Of a stretch of DNA of 64,000 bases, positions 20,670 to 32,292 are shown one piece after another. Position 1 is the stretch's first letter. Each line of letters starts with the position of its first letter. The DNA comes from Culex pipiens pallens. Its lineage: Eukaryota > Arthropoda > Insecta > Diptera > Culicidae. The position numbers were made by a program, and so were the translations under genes. Under the pieces are notes generated by a model. That model had not been told where the DNA came from, did not search any database, and saw only the letters and a program-made list of their open reading frames with translations. The stretch lies in assembly GCF_016801865.2 (NCBI RefSeq), contig NC_068938.1:80984886-81048885 (forward strand), in the 5' to 3' direction.

Positions 20670-21977
20670 TATATTTATTTTAATAAGGATGAATGTGTAA
20701 TAGTAAGGACTTTTCAGAAGAAAAAAAACTCATAACATGGACGTAAAAAAAATGTTGAAAATCGTTTTTTTTTTAAATCTACGTTTCTTCAAAAAATCAT
20801 AACTGTGGCTCAAAAGACCTACATTTTTGAAAAATATTTGCAGCGACCATATATATTTTACAAAATATTTAGTGCCTTTTACATTCTTAGCATTCATTAT
20901 TACAATTTTTAATATGAAAGTATGCTTTTAAAATATCATCCAAACTGTACAAACCACTCACCGCAGAATTAATAATAAACAACGCGCACAAGTTAAACTC
21001 CCTCCTCCTCCCCCACGCTTCTGAGTTTGGTTGGAAAAATATGGTCGCGCACTTCATCACTCACCTTCGCAAAAGTACGCTACAATTTGTCACAGAATCA
21101 GTGCCCCTCCGTCCAGGACAAATGTGCCACGTCGACATTCCCCTCTCGGCAGAGGTGTTGAAAAGTTTTCAGTCAAAAGATAAATAACAGCAAATAAGTG
21201 CTACTTCCGTGCTACCTTCACCCACTAACTGCACCCCCTACCCTACCCCTAAAATCCTCAGCGATGAGTGCACGATTCGAGCAAAGTCATGGCCGCCAAG
21301 TAGTTTGTGCAAGGAAACTGTCATCACATTCCAACCAAACTGCAGCAGCAGTAGCAGATGCAGCGGAAAAGCTGAGAGTGACACCGACGATGACCTGGAG
21401 AACCTTGCGGGAGGATTTCGCCAACCAGAGACACAAACACATAAATTTCCGTCATCTTCCCAGCGATGCTACACCGGAAGTTTTTTGAAAGAGGGGGAGT
21501 GCAGGGTGTTGGAGGGCAAAACAACCACAAAAATATGTGTGTGCTAGCATTTGGAGAGGACAGCCCATCTTTACTGTGCGTTGCACACACATACAGACGG
21601 AAGAGCGATCCGCACACATATCTACACTTACTTTCATCATAACTAACCATCTTTGGGGAAGGGGGTGCTGTTAACTGAGCAGAATGTCATGCACAACTTT
21701 TGCAGAGCTTTGGAGAAGCTCATGTTGAGCAAACGCCCACCTGAAATGATTATGGCACGCTCAAGTTCTGAAGACCTGGAGAAAACTTTACACGAGATGC
21801 TTGAATTCTTGTTTATGCTAGTTTATGAGAGTTTAAAGTTTTGTTGGCTGATTTTAACAAAACAAGAAAATATTGTCAAACAAAGTTCTAAAAATTTAAT
21901 TTTTCAAGTTCACAATCAAATTTTCAATTGAAAAGGACTCAACTTTTTGCCTTTATCGACTCATCAAATTCTGATCA
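20670..21977. other. Intergenic; GC-richer 20990-21660, no gene supported
   Basis: From about 20990 to 21660 the sequence loses its AT bias and contains CAGCAG-rich DNA with two overlapping frames of about 100 codons (21198-21488 and 21209-21547). Neither has recognisable domains, splice context or a codon signal I trust. It may be regulatory or UTR sequence of an unseen gene. Confidence 0.3.
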
Positions 21978-22464
21978 AATTTTTTTTGTTTTTTGTTTTT
22001 TGTTTTTTGTTTTTTGTTTTTTGTTTTTTGTTTTTTGTTTTTTGTTTTTTGTTTTTTGTTTTTTGTTTTTTGTTTTTTGTTTTTTGTTTTTTGTTTTTTG
22101 TTTTTTGTTTTTTGTTTTTTGTTTTTTGTTTTTTGTTTTTTGTTTTTTGTTTTTTGTTTTTTGTTTTTTGTTTTTTGTTTTTTGTTTTTTGTTTTTTGTT
22201 TTTTGTTTTTTGTTTTTTGTTTTTTGTTTTTTGTTTTTTGTTTTTTGTTTTTTGTTTTTTGTTTTTTGTTTTTTGTTTTTTGTTTTTTGTTTTTTGTTTT
22301 TTGTTTTTTGTTTTTTGTTTTTTGTTTTTTGTTTTTTGTTTTTTGTTTTTTGTTTTTTGTTTTTTGTTTTTTGTTTTTTGTTTTTTGTTTTTTGTTTTTT
22401 GTTTTTTGTTTTTTGTTTTTTGTTTTTTTGTTTTTTGTTTTTTGTTTTTTTGTTTTTTTTTTTT
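21978..22464 (+). repeat. (GTTTTTT)n heptanucleotide array, about 69 copies
   Basis: Almost perfect tandem GTTTTTT over about 485 bp, with variant spacing only in the last 50 bp. Because 7 is not a multiple of 3, each strand reads the same periodic pseudo-peptide in several frames; these frames are artefacts. Confidence 0.97.
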
Positions 22465-22925
22465 CTTCTCCATTTTCCTATTTTTTCCTTTGTAACTTTT
22501 AATTTTTCTTTTTTTGTTTCTTTTTCATTCTTTTTGTTTTGCATTTTTTCTTTAGTTTTTTTCTTTATTTTTCATTTTTTTTTTGTTTTCCAGCTTTTTT
22601 GTCTAATGATTATATTTGTATTTGTTCTTTGTGACAACTTTTTTATTTACTTTTTCCTTTTTTTCACTATATTTTTTTTCCTTTTTAATCTTTTGTTTTC
22701 TTTTTTTGTTTTTTTTTATCTCTTGATTTTTTTGTTTTAAAATTTTTATTTTTATTTCTTCTTTTTTGCCACTTTCCTTTTTCAATGTTTTGATGCTTTT
22801 TTTTTTACTTTTTTCGTTTTGTCATTTGTGTCTTTTGATTCTTTTGTTTGTTTTTTTTTTCTTTTAAACTTTTTATATTTTTCCCTTTTATTTACTTTTA
22901 CTTTTTTAAACTTTTAAATAAGTTG
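22465..22925 (+). repeat. T-rich low-complexity tract
   Basis: Strongly T-biased plus strand (TTTTTC, TTTTTG, TTTTTA mixtures) that looks like a decayed extension of the adjacent array. Confidence 0.8.
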
Positions 22926-23601
22926 AAACTTGGAGCGATTGTATACGAACCGATTGTTTCAAAAAAATTTGCTCCTTTATTAAAAGCTTTGAAAATATTT
23001 GCCATCAAACTTTCCTGAAAAAAAACAATTAAAAATCAATTCAAGGGAGCTTAAATTTGTGTTTCAAACCGTTCAGAAATTTTCTTATCATTTTCGAAGC
23101 TTCGTAAAATCTTGTGAAATTTCAGTTCTCAACATTAACGTTAGAACTGATAGTTACCATTATATCATTTTTTAAAAATAAAGGTTAATTGTTAGTGGAC
23201 ATTTATTGCATTTTTTTTATTTCTCTTAAATACTATGGTTTAGATTTTCTTTACAAAGGTTTAGATTTTCAGAATTTTATAGTACTTTCTAAAGCCTGCC
23301 AGTAAAAAAACAGTTCAATTTATTTTGCTGCTCAATTTGCTTGAAATCCGTTTTACTTTTAAACTTTACTACTATTCATTCCACAGAATTATTGCCCAAT
23401 GTCTGTTGAACTCGGATGAATTACACACATTTGCCAGACCAGCAAGCTTTCGCCCTTCCTCGTGGAGCAACCTGCAAATCTCTTTCATTTATTAGTTCTA
23501 ATGGCATCAAATGTGCATCGCTGGAATGTGTATGAACCATTTTTTTGTGTGTGTGCCGTTGTTTCCCTTGAACCTGCTCAACAAGCATTCCAACCGGATC
23601 A
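22926..23601. other. AT-rich intergenic sequence, nothing seen
   Basis: No element ends or coding signal recognised. Confidence 0.4.
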
Positions 23602-23989
23602 TACACCATATTCTTGATTTACACAACGAAATGGGGGTGTTTAATTCGAGAATCGTTTAAAAAAAGAATGTCCATGACTTAATTTAAGAATATGACTTAA
23701 ATTAAGAATCTTTGGGATTTCGTAATTTGTCGGAGAATTTTCAAAATGTATCAATATTATTTTGTTTGGTTATGTTATTAAAACATTTTTGCATGGTTTT
23801 GGAACACCTGGGATGTTCTAGTCCATCCGAAACTTCCGGAAATTTTGTGCAGCAGGCTAACCGAAGAAACAAGTTGAAACTTAAAAATTTTGACAACGGA
23901 TCCTACCCAGACTGCTTCAGTGAGTGCGGTAGGCTACAGTGCATTGTTGTAGTAACTGATTGGGATGATCTGGGACATCCAAGGACTCC

Positions 23990-24566
23990 CTGGAGTTAAG
24001 ATCTGTGGGTCTACCGCCGTAACAAGCCAGAGGTCGACGGATTTTGACCCCGGAATATACCCGTATAGCTTCAGTGAGTATGGAAGAATACTTTGCTGAT
24101 GTGTAGGGATGTCCTGGGTCATCCAAGGACTCCCTGAAGTTAAGATCTGAGGGTCTACCATCGTAACAAGCAAGAGGTCGACGGATTTTTACCCCGGAAT
24201 ATACCCGCATAGCTTCAGTGAGCATGGTAGACTACTTTGCTGATCTGTTGGGCTGTCTTAGGTCATCCAAGGACTCCCTGGAGTTAAGATCTGTGGGTCT
24301 ACCGCCGTAACAAGCAAGAGATCGACTTATTTTGACTCCGGAACATACTCGCATAGCTTCAGTGAGTATGGTAGACTACTTTGCTGATGTTCTAAGATGT
24401 TTTAGGTCGTCCAAGGACTCCCTGATGATCTGAGGGTCTACCGCCGTAACAAGCAGAAGGTCGACGGTTTTTGACCTCGGGACATACCCGTATAGCTTCA
24501 GTGAGTATGGTAGACTACTTTGCTGATGTGTTGGGATGTCCTGGGTCATCTTAGGACTCCCTGGAG
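23990..24566 (+). repeat. 144-bp tandem repeats, left arm, 4 units
   Basis: Units carry GTCGACGGATTTTGACCCC, ATAGCTTCAGTGAGTATGG and GGACTCCCTGGAGTTAAG. GTCGAC landmarks fall at 24033, 24177, about 24321 and 24461; the last unit has a few bases deleted. Confidence 0.9.
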
Positions 24567-24590
24567 ATATGATACACCACCAGATCTTAA

Positions 24591-25475
24591 CTCCAGGGAG
24601 TCCTTGGATGACCCAAGTCAGGCCAACACATCAGCAAAGTAGTCTACCATACTCTCTGAAGCTATGCGGGTATGTCACGGGGTCAAAATCCGTCGACCTC
24701 TGGCTTGTTACGGCGGTAGACCCACAGATCTTAACTCCAGGGATTCCTTGGATGACCCAAGTCAGCCCAACACATCAGCAAAGTATTCTACCATACTCAC
24801 TGAAGCTATACGGGTATATTCCGGGGTCAAAATCCGTCGACCTCTGGCTTGTTACGGCGGTAGACCCACAGATCTTAACTCCAGGGATTCCTTGGATGAC
24901 CCAGGACATCCCAACACATCAGCAAAGTAGTCTACCATGCTCACTGAAGCCATGCGGATATGTTCCGGGGTCAAAATCCGTCGACCTCTTGCTTGTTACG
25001 GTGGTAGTCCCACAGATCTTAACTCTAGGGAGTCCTTGTATGACCCAGGACATCCCTACACATCAGCAATGTAGTCTTCAATACTCACTGAAGCTATGCG
25101 GATATGTTCCGGGGTCAAAATCCGTCGACCTTTGGCTTGTTACGGCGGTAGACCCACAGATCTTAACTCCAGGGAGTCCTTGGATGACCCAAGTCAGCCC
25201 AACATATCAGCAAAGTAGTCTACCATACTCTCTGAAGCTATGCGGGTATGTCACGGGGTCAAAATCCGTCGACCTATGGCTTGTTAAGGCGGTAGACCCA
25301 CAGATCTTAACTCCAGGGATTCCTTGGATGACCCAAGTCAGCCCAACACATCAGCAAAGTATTCTTCCATACTCACTGAAGCTATACGGGTATATTCCGG
25401 GGTCAAAATCCGTCGACTTCTGGCTTGTTACGGCGGTAGACCCACAGATCTCAACTCCAGGGAGTCCTTGGATGT
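24591..25475 (-). repeat. 144-bp tandem repeats, right arm, about 6 units
   Basis: The same unit in inverted orientation. CGTCGAC landmarks recur every 144 bp from 24691. The 326-codon open frame across 24536-25516 exists because 144 is divisible by 3, so a stop-free unit stays open; it encodes a 48-residue periodic sequence with no known domain. Confidence 0.9.
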
Positions 25476-25867
25476 CCCAGATCATCCCAATAAGTTACTA
25501 CAACATTGCACTGTAGCCTACCGTACTCACTGAAGCAGTCTGGGTAGGATCCATCGTCAAAATTTTGAAGTTTCAATTTGTTTCTTCGGTTAGCCTGCTG
25601 CACGAAATTTCCGGAAGTTTCGGATGGACAAGAACATCCCAGGTGTTCCAAAACCATGCAAAAATGTTTTAATAACATAACCAAACCAAATACAATTGAT
25701 ACATGATGAAAATTCTCCGACAAATTACGAAATCCCAAAGATTCTTAATTTAAGTCATATTCTCAATTTAAGTCATGGACATTCTCATTTTAAGTCATGG
25801 CTTAAAAAAAGTTGCGTAAATCGAGAATCGTTTAAAAAAAGGTGACTTAAAAAAAGAATATGGTGTA

Positions 25868-26537
25868 CCAGGAGTGCCAGGTTGCATATTTCAGGTGGTC
25901 TGCTCGAAGCTTTTTTCGTTGATTTCCATCCCCAAAATATGGGCCCACCATCAGGCATCATGAATGCAAATTAAATTTTTGCTATTTGTATGCCAATGAC
26001 CTCCACCTCACCATCTCTCCAGTCCTTACTTTCGGTGCACCTATAGGGCTTTGCCATTGACCTGGGCTCGGGCAAAGCAAGGCCCGAAAATGTGCCACCC
26101 TGAGCCCTCAACGTGAGTGGCGAATCTGTTTCGTTCGTGCATGGCAAGCATTCCATCATATTGACATAAAGCGGGATTTCCCCCAGCAGCGCCAGGATTT
26201 CCATATTTTAGTAGCCCCCGTGTGCCGAGAGTTTGGATTTTTTTCTTTTCGTTCGTAATATCATAACTCAAGCTTCAGCTTTCATTTTTCATCCCGCGCG
26301 CAAATTTCCACTGTCCACTCAGTATATGTGTGTGTGTGTTGTGTTTACGGAAAAGACACATCGCAGCGTACTTTTCTGAATTGGATGAGTGATGGATGGT
26401 GGTGCTGGGTGTAGCACAGGGAAGATTTGAATAATTCGTGGAATGCTAGGAATCCTGAAAATGCCGAAATTAATTAACTTTCTAAGCCTAAGCTCTCGTT
26501 ACTGAAAAAAACATGCTAATTAGAATTCCAGTTCGTC
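25868..26537. other. Intergenic, no gene recognised
   Basis: Slightly GC-richer between 25990 and 26420, with a short GT run near 26325. No coding segment can be supported. Confidence 0.35.
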
Positions 26538-26992
26538 GCAGTCGTGCTATCTAGTCACACGTACATTTTTGTTCAAATTGAGTTAAAGAACGCCATTTTG
26601 TGCAGCTCACAATGCTTCACCTTTTGACCTTCACAGATTCCCAAAATTCGATTTCAATCCTGAGATATTCAATAATAACCAAAAAAACTCCGTGCATTGT
26701 TGTCACTTTTCATTTGAAAGAAGTTTCAATCTTGTCGTGCTATTTTGACACACCCTGAAAATTGATGAATTGATGACAATTGTTAACTGGCCTTAAGGAC
26801 TTTAGGTCAGAATGCGTTTGACACAAGTACATGGCCGACTACCGTAAACACTTTTTATTATATCTTGGGACTCCGATGTGTTTGTTATTGTTTACAATGC
26901 TAGCTCTAATTATTGTTTATTCAAGGTCAAACATTAAAACGCATTTTTCTCGGTACGTCAAAAAGCGACGTGCGATAAGATGGCACGACAGC
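26538..26992. mobile_element. Probable MITE, diverged GCAGTCGTGC ends
   Basis: Left GCAGTCGTGCTATCT and right AGATGGCACGACAGC are inverted with two mismatches, and the complementarity continues inward imperfectly (CACACGTAC against CGACGTGCG). A third copy of the motif, GTCGTGCTATTTTGACACAC, lies inside at about 26733. No ORF. Confidence 0.5.
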
Positions 26993-27464
26993 GTCTAGTT
27001 ACATATTCATATTCAGTCAATTAAAAGAAAAATCGATCAAAAAATCAAATGAGGACTAAGTTACAGGACGTTGAGTTACCAGTAGTTTATTATTTTTTTG
27101 GCTTCAGAAAAAACTTTTTGTCTGTGAAGCGATCTACAAACTTTAACTGAATAATGCTCATTAAAATAATAAAATTTTTACACAAATCGTGGAAAAGAAA
27201 CAAAAAGAACAAAAATGTTGAAAACCTAAAAATCTTAAATGCTCAGAATGTATTAAAACGTAAACTTTTGCATTGTGCATAACTTCTACTTTTTAAAAAA
27301 GATTTTTAATAAAATTGCTTTGTGTATTTGCATTCTTCCAAACGTTATAACTTTTTTTCGAAGGATAATTTTTTTTAAAAGGATAAGTTTTTATTTACTT
27401 GAGCTTTTGCTAACTAAATTTCACAACATTCTCGCATTTTTTAAACAAGATTAAATTTGTTTCT
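26993..27464. other. AT-rich intergenic sequence
   Basis: No feature recognised between the probable MITE and the LINE insertion site. Confidence 0.4.
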
Positions 27465-27478
27465 AGATCAATTCTTTG
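27465..27478 (+). repeat. Left target-site duplication of truncated LINE
   Basis: AGATCAATTCTTTG recurs exactly at 29250-29263, bracketing the element. Confidence 0.88.
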
Positions 27479-29005
27479 TCAGAAACGGAAGTACGCCAGG
27501 CATTGAAGGACTTAGACTCATCAAAAGGACCAGGACCCGACGGAATAGCACCTGCATTCCTAAAGAACCTTGCAGAAGAATTGACATTTCCACTGCATCA
27601 TCTTTTCAACATGTCAATAAATACTGGAAAATTCCCACAAACATGGAAAAAGTCTTTTTTGGTGCCTATTTTCAAGTCAGGCCCAAAATCAGACATACGT
27701 AATTATCGCGGAATTGCCCTTTTGTCTTGCATTCCAAAACTTTTCGAATCTATTATAAATGAAAAAATCTTTCAGCAAGTAAAAAACCGCATTACATGTA
27801 AACAGAACGGCTTTTTTAAAGGCCGCTCTACTAGCACCAACCTTTTAGAATTTGTAAATTTTACACTGAATGCAATGCATAATCGCAATTTCGTAGAAGC
27901 AATTTACACAGACTTTAGTAAGGCATTTGACAGAATCGACATACCATTATTAATCTTCAAACTGCAGAAAATTGGAATTCAACCGAATCTTTTGGAATGG
28001 CTTAAGTCATATTTGACTAAGCGCGAACAAATTGTTCGCTTCCAAAATGTACTATCGGAATCAATTCACGTCACCTCTGGGGTTCCGCAAGGATCCCATC
28101 TAGGACCTCTTCTTTTCATCTTGTATGTAAACGACATTTCCTTCATTCTTAAAAAAATTAACGTACTTGTATATGCAGACGACATGAAATTGTATATGGA
28201 AATAGGAAATGCCAATGACAGTCATGTATTCCAAAACGAAATTAATCTTTTCTACACATGGTGTAGTAAAAGCCTACTCCAATTGAATGTAAAGAAATGT
28301 AATTCCATTGCCTTCAGCAGAAAACATGAAACACCAAACATAACAGTATTATTAGGAAACCAACCAGTAGAAAAATGCAAAGTAGTACGTGATCTAGGTG
28401 TCATCCTAGACTCACAACTAACTTTTGTAGAACACTATAACACAATAATAAACAAGGCAAAAAGTACATTAGGCTTTATAAAGCGCTTTGCATTCAACTT
28501 CCAGGACCCGTATACTATTAAATTACTCTATATAACGTATGTCAGGCCACTCTTGGAATACTGTAGTATCGTCTGGAATCCATACTATGCCGTACACCAA
28601 GCACGTATTGAATCTGTCCAAAAACAATTCTTACTGTACGCACTACGTAAACTTAACTGGACTGCATTTCCTCTCCCATCGTATGAAGCACGCTGCATGC
28701 TCATAAACATACAATCATTACAAGAACGTCGTAAATTTGCCATGCTCTCTTTCATCAACGACATTATTTCTCAACGCATACAGTCAGCAGCATTATTTTC
28801 AGTAATACGCAATAGTATTCATGAACCAAGCCGTACTCTTAGACATTCACAACTTTTTAGAATAACTGCATACACGACAAATTATTTAAAAAATTCGCCA
28901 TTAAATCAAATGATGCGCTTTTATAATGAAAATTCACAGTACATACATTTCGACATGTCTAAACCGGAACTACGAAAAAATCTGTACAATAGAAATAATA
29001 TCTAG
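27479..29005 (+). CDS. Non-LTR reverse transcriptase, N-terminally truncated
   Basis: About 508 codons, open from the element's first base to TAG at 29003. The polymerase motifs run in order: SKGPGPDGIAPAFLKN, NYRGIALLSCIPKLFE, NGFFKGRSTSTNLLEF, motif A IYTDFSKAFDRID, SGVPQGSHLGPLLFILYVND and the catalytic YADD, followed by the thumb and C-terminal region with RPLLEYCSIVWNPYY. All catalytic aspartates are kept. The N-terminal endonuclease is missing because of the truncation at 27479, and there is no promoter of its own, so it cannot act autonomously. It differs clearly from the Jockey ORF2 at 5418 and from the CR1-like ORF2 at 44768. I do not assign its clade. Confidence 0.88.
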   Translation, partial: SETEVRQALKDLDSSKGPGPDGIAPAFLKNLAEELTFPLHHLFNMSINTGKFPQTWKKSFLVPIFKSGPKSDIRNYRGIALLSCIPKLFESIINEKIFQQVKNRITCKQNGFFKGRSTSTNLLEFVNFTLNAMHNRNFVEAIYTDFSKAFDRIDIPLLIFKLQKIGIQPNLLEWLKSYLTKREQIVRFQNVLSESIHVTSGVPQGSHLGPLLFILYVNDISFILKKINVLVYADDMKLYMEIGNANDSHVFQNEINLFYTWCSKSLLQLNVKKCNSIAFSRKHETPNITVLLGNQPVEKCKVVRDLGVILDSQLTFVEHYNTIINKAKSTLGFIKRFAFNFQDPYTIKLLYITYVRPLLEYCSIVWNPYYAVHQARIESVQKQFLLYALRKLNWTAFPLPSYEARCMLINIQSLQERRKFAMLSFINDIISQRIQSAALFSVIRNSIHEPSRTLRHSQLFRITAYTTNYLKNSPLNQMMRFYNENSQYIHFDMSKPELRKNLYNRNNI

Positions 29006-29249
29006 TATGTAAGAAAATTGTAAGTAGTCTACATAAGCTTGACGAATAAACAATTGACTATGGATATCATGCTTCAAGGCATCGATATATAAAGTAATAT
29101 TCTTAATTTTTTTGGTTAGTTTTTGCATGACCAATTCTTGAATAAATTCATGAAATGATTGTTTTTTTCATTTCTGAGAGTAATTTCATTCTTTCAAACA
29201 TCTTGTAATTATTTTTTTTCAAGACATAAACAATAAAGAAAATATAACA
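27479..29249 (+). mobile_element. 5'-truncated non-LTR retrotransposon
   Basis: A 1.77-kb insertion with exact 14-bp target duplications. The 5' end begins inside the polymerase ORF, which is the usual result of incomplete target-primed reverse transcription, so endonuclease and ORF1 are absent. The 3' region after the stop is AT-rich and ends AATAAAGAAAATATAAC. The open reading frame and perfect duplications suggest a recent event. Confidence 0.88.
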
Positions 29250-29263
29250 AGATCAATTCTTTG
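29250..29263 (+). repeat. Right target-site duplication of truncated LINE
   Basis: Second exact copy of AGATCAATTCTTTG. Confidence 0.88.
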
Positions 29264-30113
29264 AAACTAACAGATCAAACATAGGCACATTTTAATTTTT
29301 ATTTCAGAGATAAAATTGTCACGTTTTTTTTGTAGGAGTTAAACATTTCAAAAACACGAACAGTTCTAATGATTAAGTGTTTTAATTCATTAATCTTCTT
29401 TGACCCAATCCATACATTTAATTTTTAAGCGAATTTTGATTTTTTTGCCAATATTTAAACAACATGTATGCTTTCGTGGTAATTTTTGCCGCGTTTTCTG
29501 TACGATTAAGTTCGATGTGAAAATAAGTATTCAGGATTTAATATCTCAAGTTGTTCTAAACGGTCCTATAAGCTATTGTGTTTCATATGTTTCTAGTTCC
29601 TTTTTTTTTGTTAAAATACTCTTGATAAACATTTAGTTCTTTGTTTTATCGCAATTTGTTTTTTTTTTAGTTTTTTTTGTCAAGCTGATTATTCAATTTT
29701 TCTTAAATGTGTAAAACAAGCAAACAAATCAAAAAGTGACTGGAAAATTTTGAAAAAAACACTGAAAAAATCAAAGTGATCAGAGATTATAGAACAGGCC
29801 TTTAAAATCCACTTTCAAAAATGATAATTTTAAATTTCATGAAAAAATATGAAATAAAGTTTTTGCAAAACAATTTTTTTTCCAAAATTTAGAGGTCGAT
29901 TTGAAAAACTTTTGTTCTATTACAAATTTAACTTTTCTTTGTTTTATGTTTTTCGGGAAAAAGATAAAATTTCAAAAATAAAAATTCAGGTTCTTACTGA
30001 AAGATTTTTTTGTTTATCTCGATTTGTATTAACGTTGTAGTGACATACAACTTGTTTTTTTACGATTTTCCTTTAATACTAAAATGTTTTGTGTTATGTA
30101 TAAAATATGTTGA
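29264..30113. other. AT-rich intergenic sequence
   Basis: No recognisable gene or repeat boundary. Confidence 0.4.
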
Positions 30114-30475
30114 TAGTCCAGACTCGACTATCCGATGTTCCGATTATCCAAAGTTCGATTATCCCAAGGTTTTTATAGGACTTTGGATAATTGAACCGTT
30201 TTATTTTTTTTGTTGTTTTAAACATTAAATTCGAGATCTGAGTCCCCATTTTAGTCAAATTTGAATAGATGATTGCCTTTTAAATAATAAAATACATTTT
30301 TTCAATATTTCGTCACCGCCATATTGGCCGCCATTTTGGATTTTTAATCACTTTAGCGTAGTTTAGGGTTCATACTTAAGCTCGACAATCAAAAATTAGA
30401 CCCAAAAAATAATCCGGGACTCGATTATCCGAAGTGAAATTTTTCTGAAGCCTTCGGATAATCGAGTCTAGACTG
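30114..30475. mobile_element. MITE, CAGTCTAGACTCGATTATCC ends
   Basis: Left TAGTCCAGACTCGACTATCC and right GGATAATCGAGTCTAGACTG are inverted copies with few differences. Further copies of the GATTATCC motif occur just inside both ends (30150-30170, 30418-30432). No ORF. Confidence 0.8.
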
Positions 30476-32265
30476 TTTTATTTATTATTCAGATAAATCA
30501 CAACATTTTGCATAAGTTTTATTTTTCAATTTAAATTATTCTACTGATTGTTATCGATAATTTGTTTGCAAAAGTTTAAAAAATATTTTAAAAATATTTT
30601 TTTTGTTAACAAAGTTGGAAAATATGTTATAGATTATTTACTTTCACTTTTTTATATACTTGAGCAGTTCTCTACGGAATCGGTCTTTTTTCTTTAATTT
30701 TAATTTTTGTATTTTTTAATCCGGCTGAAACTTTTTTGGTGCCTTCGGTATGCCCAAAGAAGCCATTTTGCATCATTAGTTTGTCCATATAATTTTCCAT
30801 ACAAATTTGGCAGCTGTCCATACAAAAATGATATGTGAAAATTCAAAAATCTGTATCTTTTGAAGGAATTTTTTGATCGATTTGGTGTCTTCGGCAAAGT
30901 TGTAGGTATGGATATGGACTACACTGAAAAAAAATGATACACGGTAAAAAAAAATTTGGTGATTTTTTATTTAACTTTTTGTCACTAAAACTTGATTTGC
31001 AAAAAAACACTATTTTTAATTTTTTTCATTATTTGATATGTTTTAGAGGACATAAAATGCCAACTTTTCAGATATTTCCAGAATGGGCAAAAAATCTCTG
31101 ACCGAGTTATGATTTTTTGAATCAATACAGATTTTTTCAAAAAATCGAAATATTGGTCGCAAAAATTTTTCAACTTCATTTTTCGATGTAAAATCGAATT
31201 TGCAATCAAAAAGTACTGTAGTGAATTTTTGATAAAGTGCACCGTTTTTAAGTTATAACAATTTTTAGGCAACTTTTTTGAAAATAGTCGCAGTTTTTAT
31301 TTTTTTTAAATTAGTGCCCATGTTTGCCCACCTTTGAGAAAAATATTTTTGAAAAGCTGAGAAAATTCTCTATATTTTGCTTTAATGAACTTTGTTGATA
31401 CGACCCTTAGATGCTGAGATATTGCCATGCAAAGGTTAAAAAACAGGAAAATTCATGTTTTCTAAGTCTCACCCAAACAACCCACCATTTTCTAATGTCG
31501 ATATTTCAGCAACTATAAATCCGATTTACAATGTTAAAACATGAAACATTCGTGAAATTTTCTGATCTTTTCGAAAAAAATATTTTCAAAATTTTAAAAT
31601 CAAGACTAACATTTCAAACGGGCCAAACATTCAATATTACGCCCATTTGAAATGTTAGTCTTGCTTAAAAATGTTTGAAAATATTTTTTTCGAAAAGATC
31701 GCAAAATTTCACGAATGTTTCATGTTTTAACATTGTAAATCGGATTTATAGTTGCTGAGATATCGACATTAGAAAATGGTGGGTTGTTTGGGTGAGACTT
31801 AGAAAACATGAATTTTCCTGTTTTTAAACCTTTGCATTGGAATATCTCAGCAACTAAAGGTCGTATCAACAAAGTCCGAAGAAGCAAAATATAGAGAATT
31901 TTCTCAGCCTTTCAAAAATATTTTTTTCAAAGGTGGGCAAACATGGGCACTAATTTAAAAAAATTAAAAACTGCGACTATTTTCAAATAAGTTACCTAAA
32001 AATGGTTATAACTTGAAAACGGTGCACTTTATCAAAAATTCACTAATGTACTTTTTGATTGCAAATTCGATTTTACATCGAAAAATGAAGTTGATAAATT
32101 TTTGCGACCAATATTTCGATTTTTTGAAAAAATCTGTATTGATTCAAAAAATCATAACTCGGTCAAAGATTTTTTGCCCATTCTGGAAATTTCTGAAAAG
32201 TTGGCATTTTATGTCCTCTAAAACATATCAAATAATGAAAAAAATTAAAAATAGTGTTTTTTTGC

Positions 32266-32288
32266 AAATCAAGTTTTAGTGACAAAAA
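32266..32288 (+). repeat. Left target-site duplication, 23 bp
   Basis: The 23 bases ending TTTTAGTGACAAAAA are repeated exactly at 33094-33116. The uninterrupted mirror arm (about 30975-31005) shows a single copy at this place, so this is a true duplication. Confidence 0.85.
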
Positions 32289-32292
32289 CGAG

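Larger units (their letters stand above)
23602..25867. mobile_element. Foldback element with inverted tandem-repeat arms, 2.27 kb
   Basis: Outer ends TACACCATATTCTT and AAGAATATGGTGTA are inverted copies. The left arm (23602-24566) and right arm (24591-25867) are near-complete inverted copies, including the outer 350 bp (for example CATTTTTGCATGGTTTTGGA at about 23784 and its complement at about 25665). The inner parts are tandem arrays of a 144-bp unit. Only 24 nt (24567-24590) separate the arms, so a transcript would form a very long hairpin. There is no transposase. The TA at each end may be the target site. Confidence 0.85.

Noticed and set aside
21198..21547. Two overlapping frames of about 100 codons
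   Set aside because: They overlap in different phases and neither shows a domain, so coding status cannot be supported.
21928..22740. 270-codon and other long frames of F/L/V/C or K/Q/N repeats
   Set aside because: They are translations of the (GTTTTTT)n array and the T-rich tract; equivalent frames exist in several phases and on both strands.
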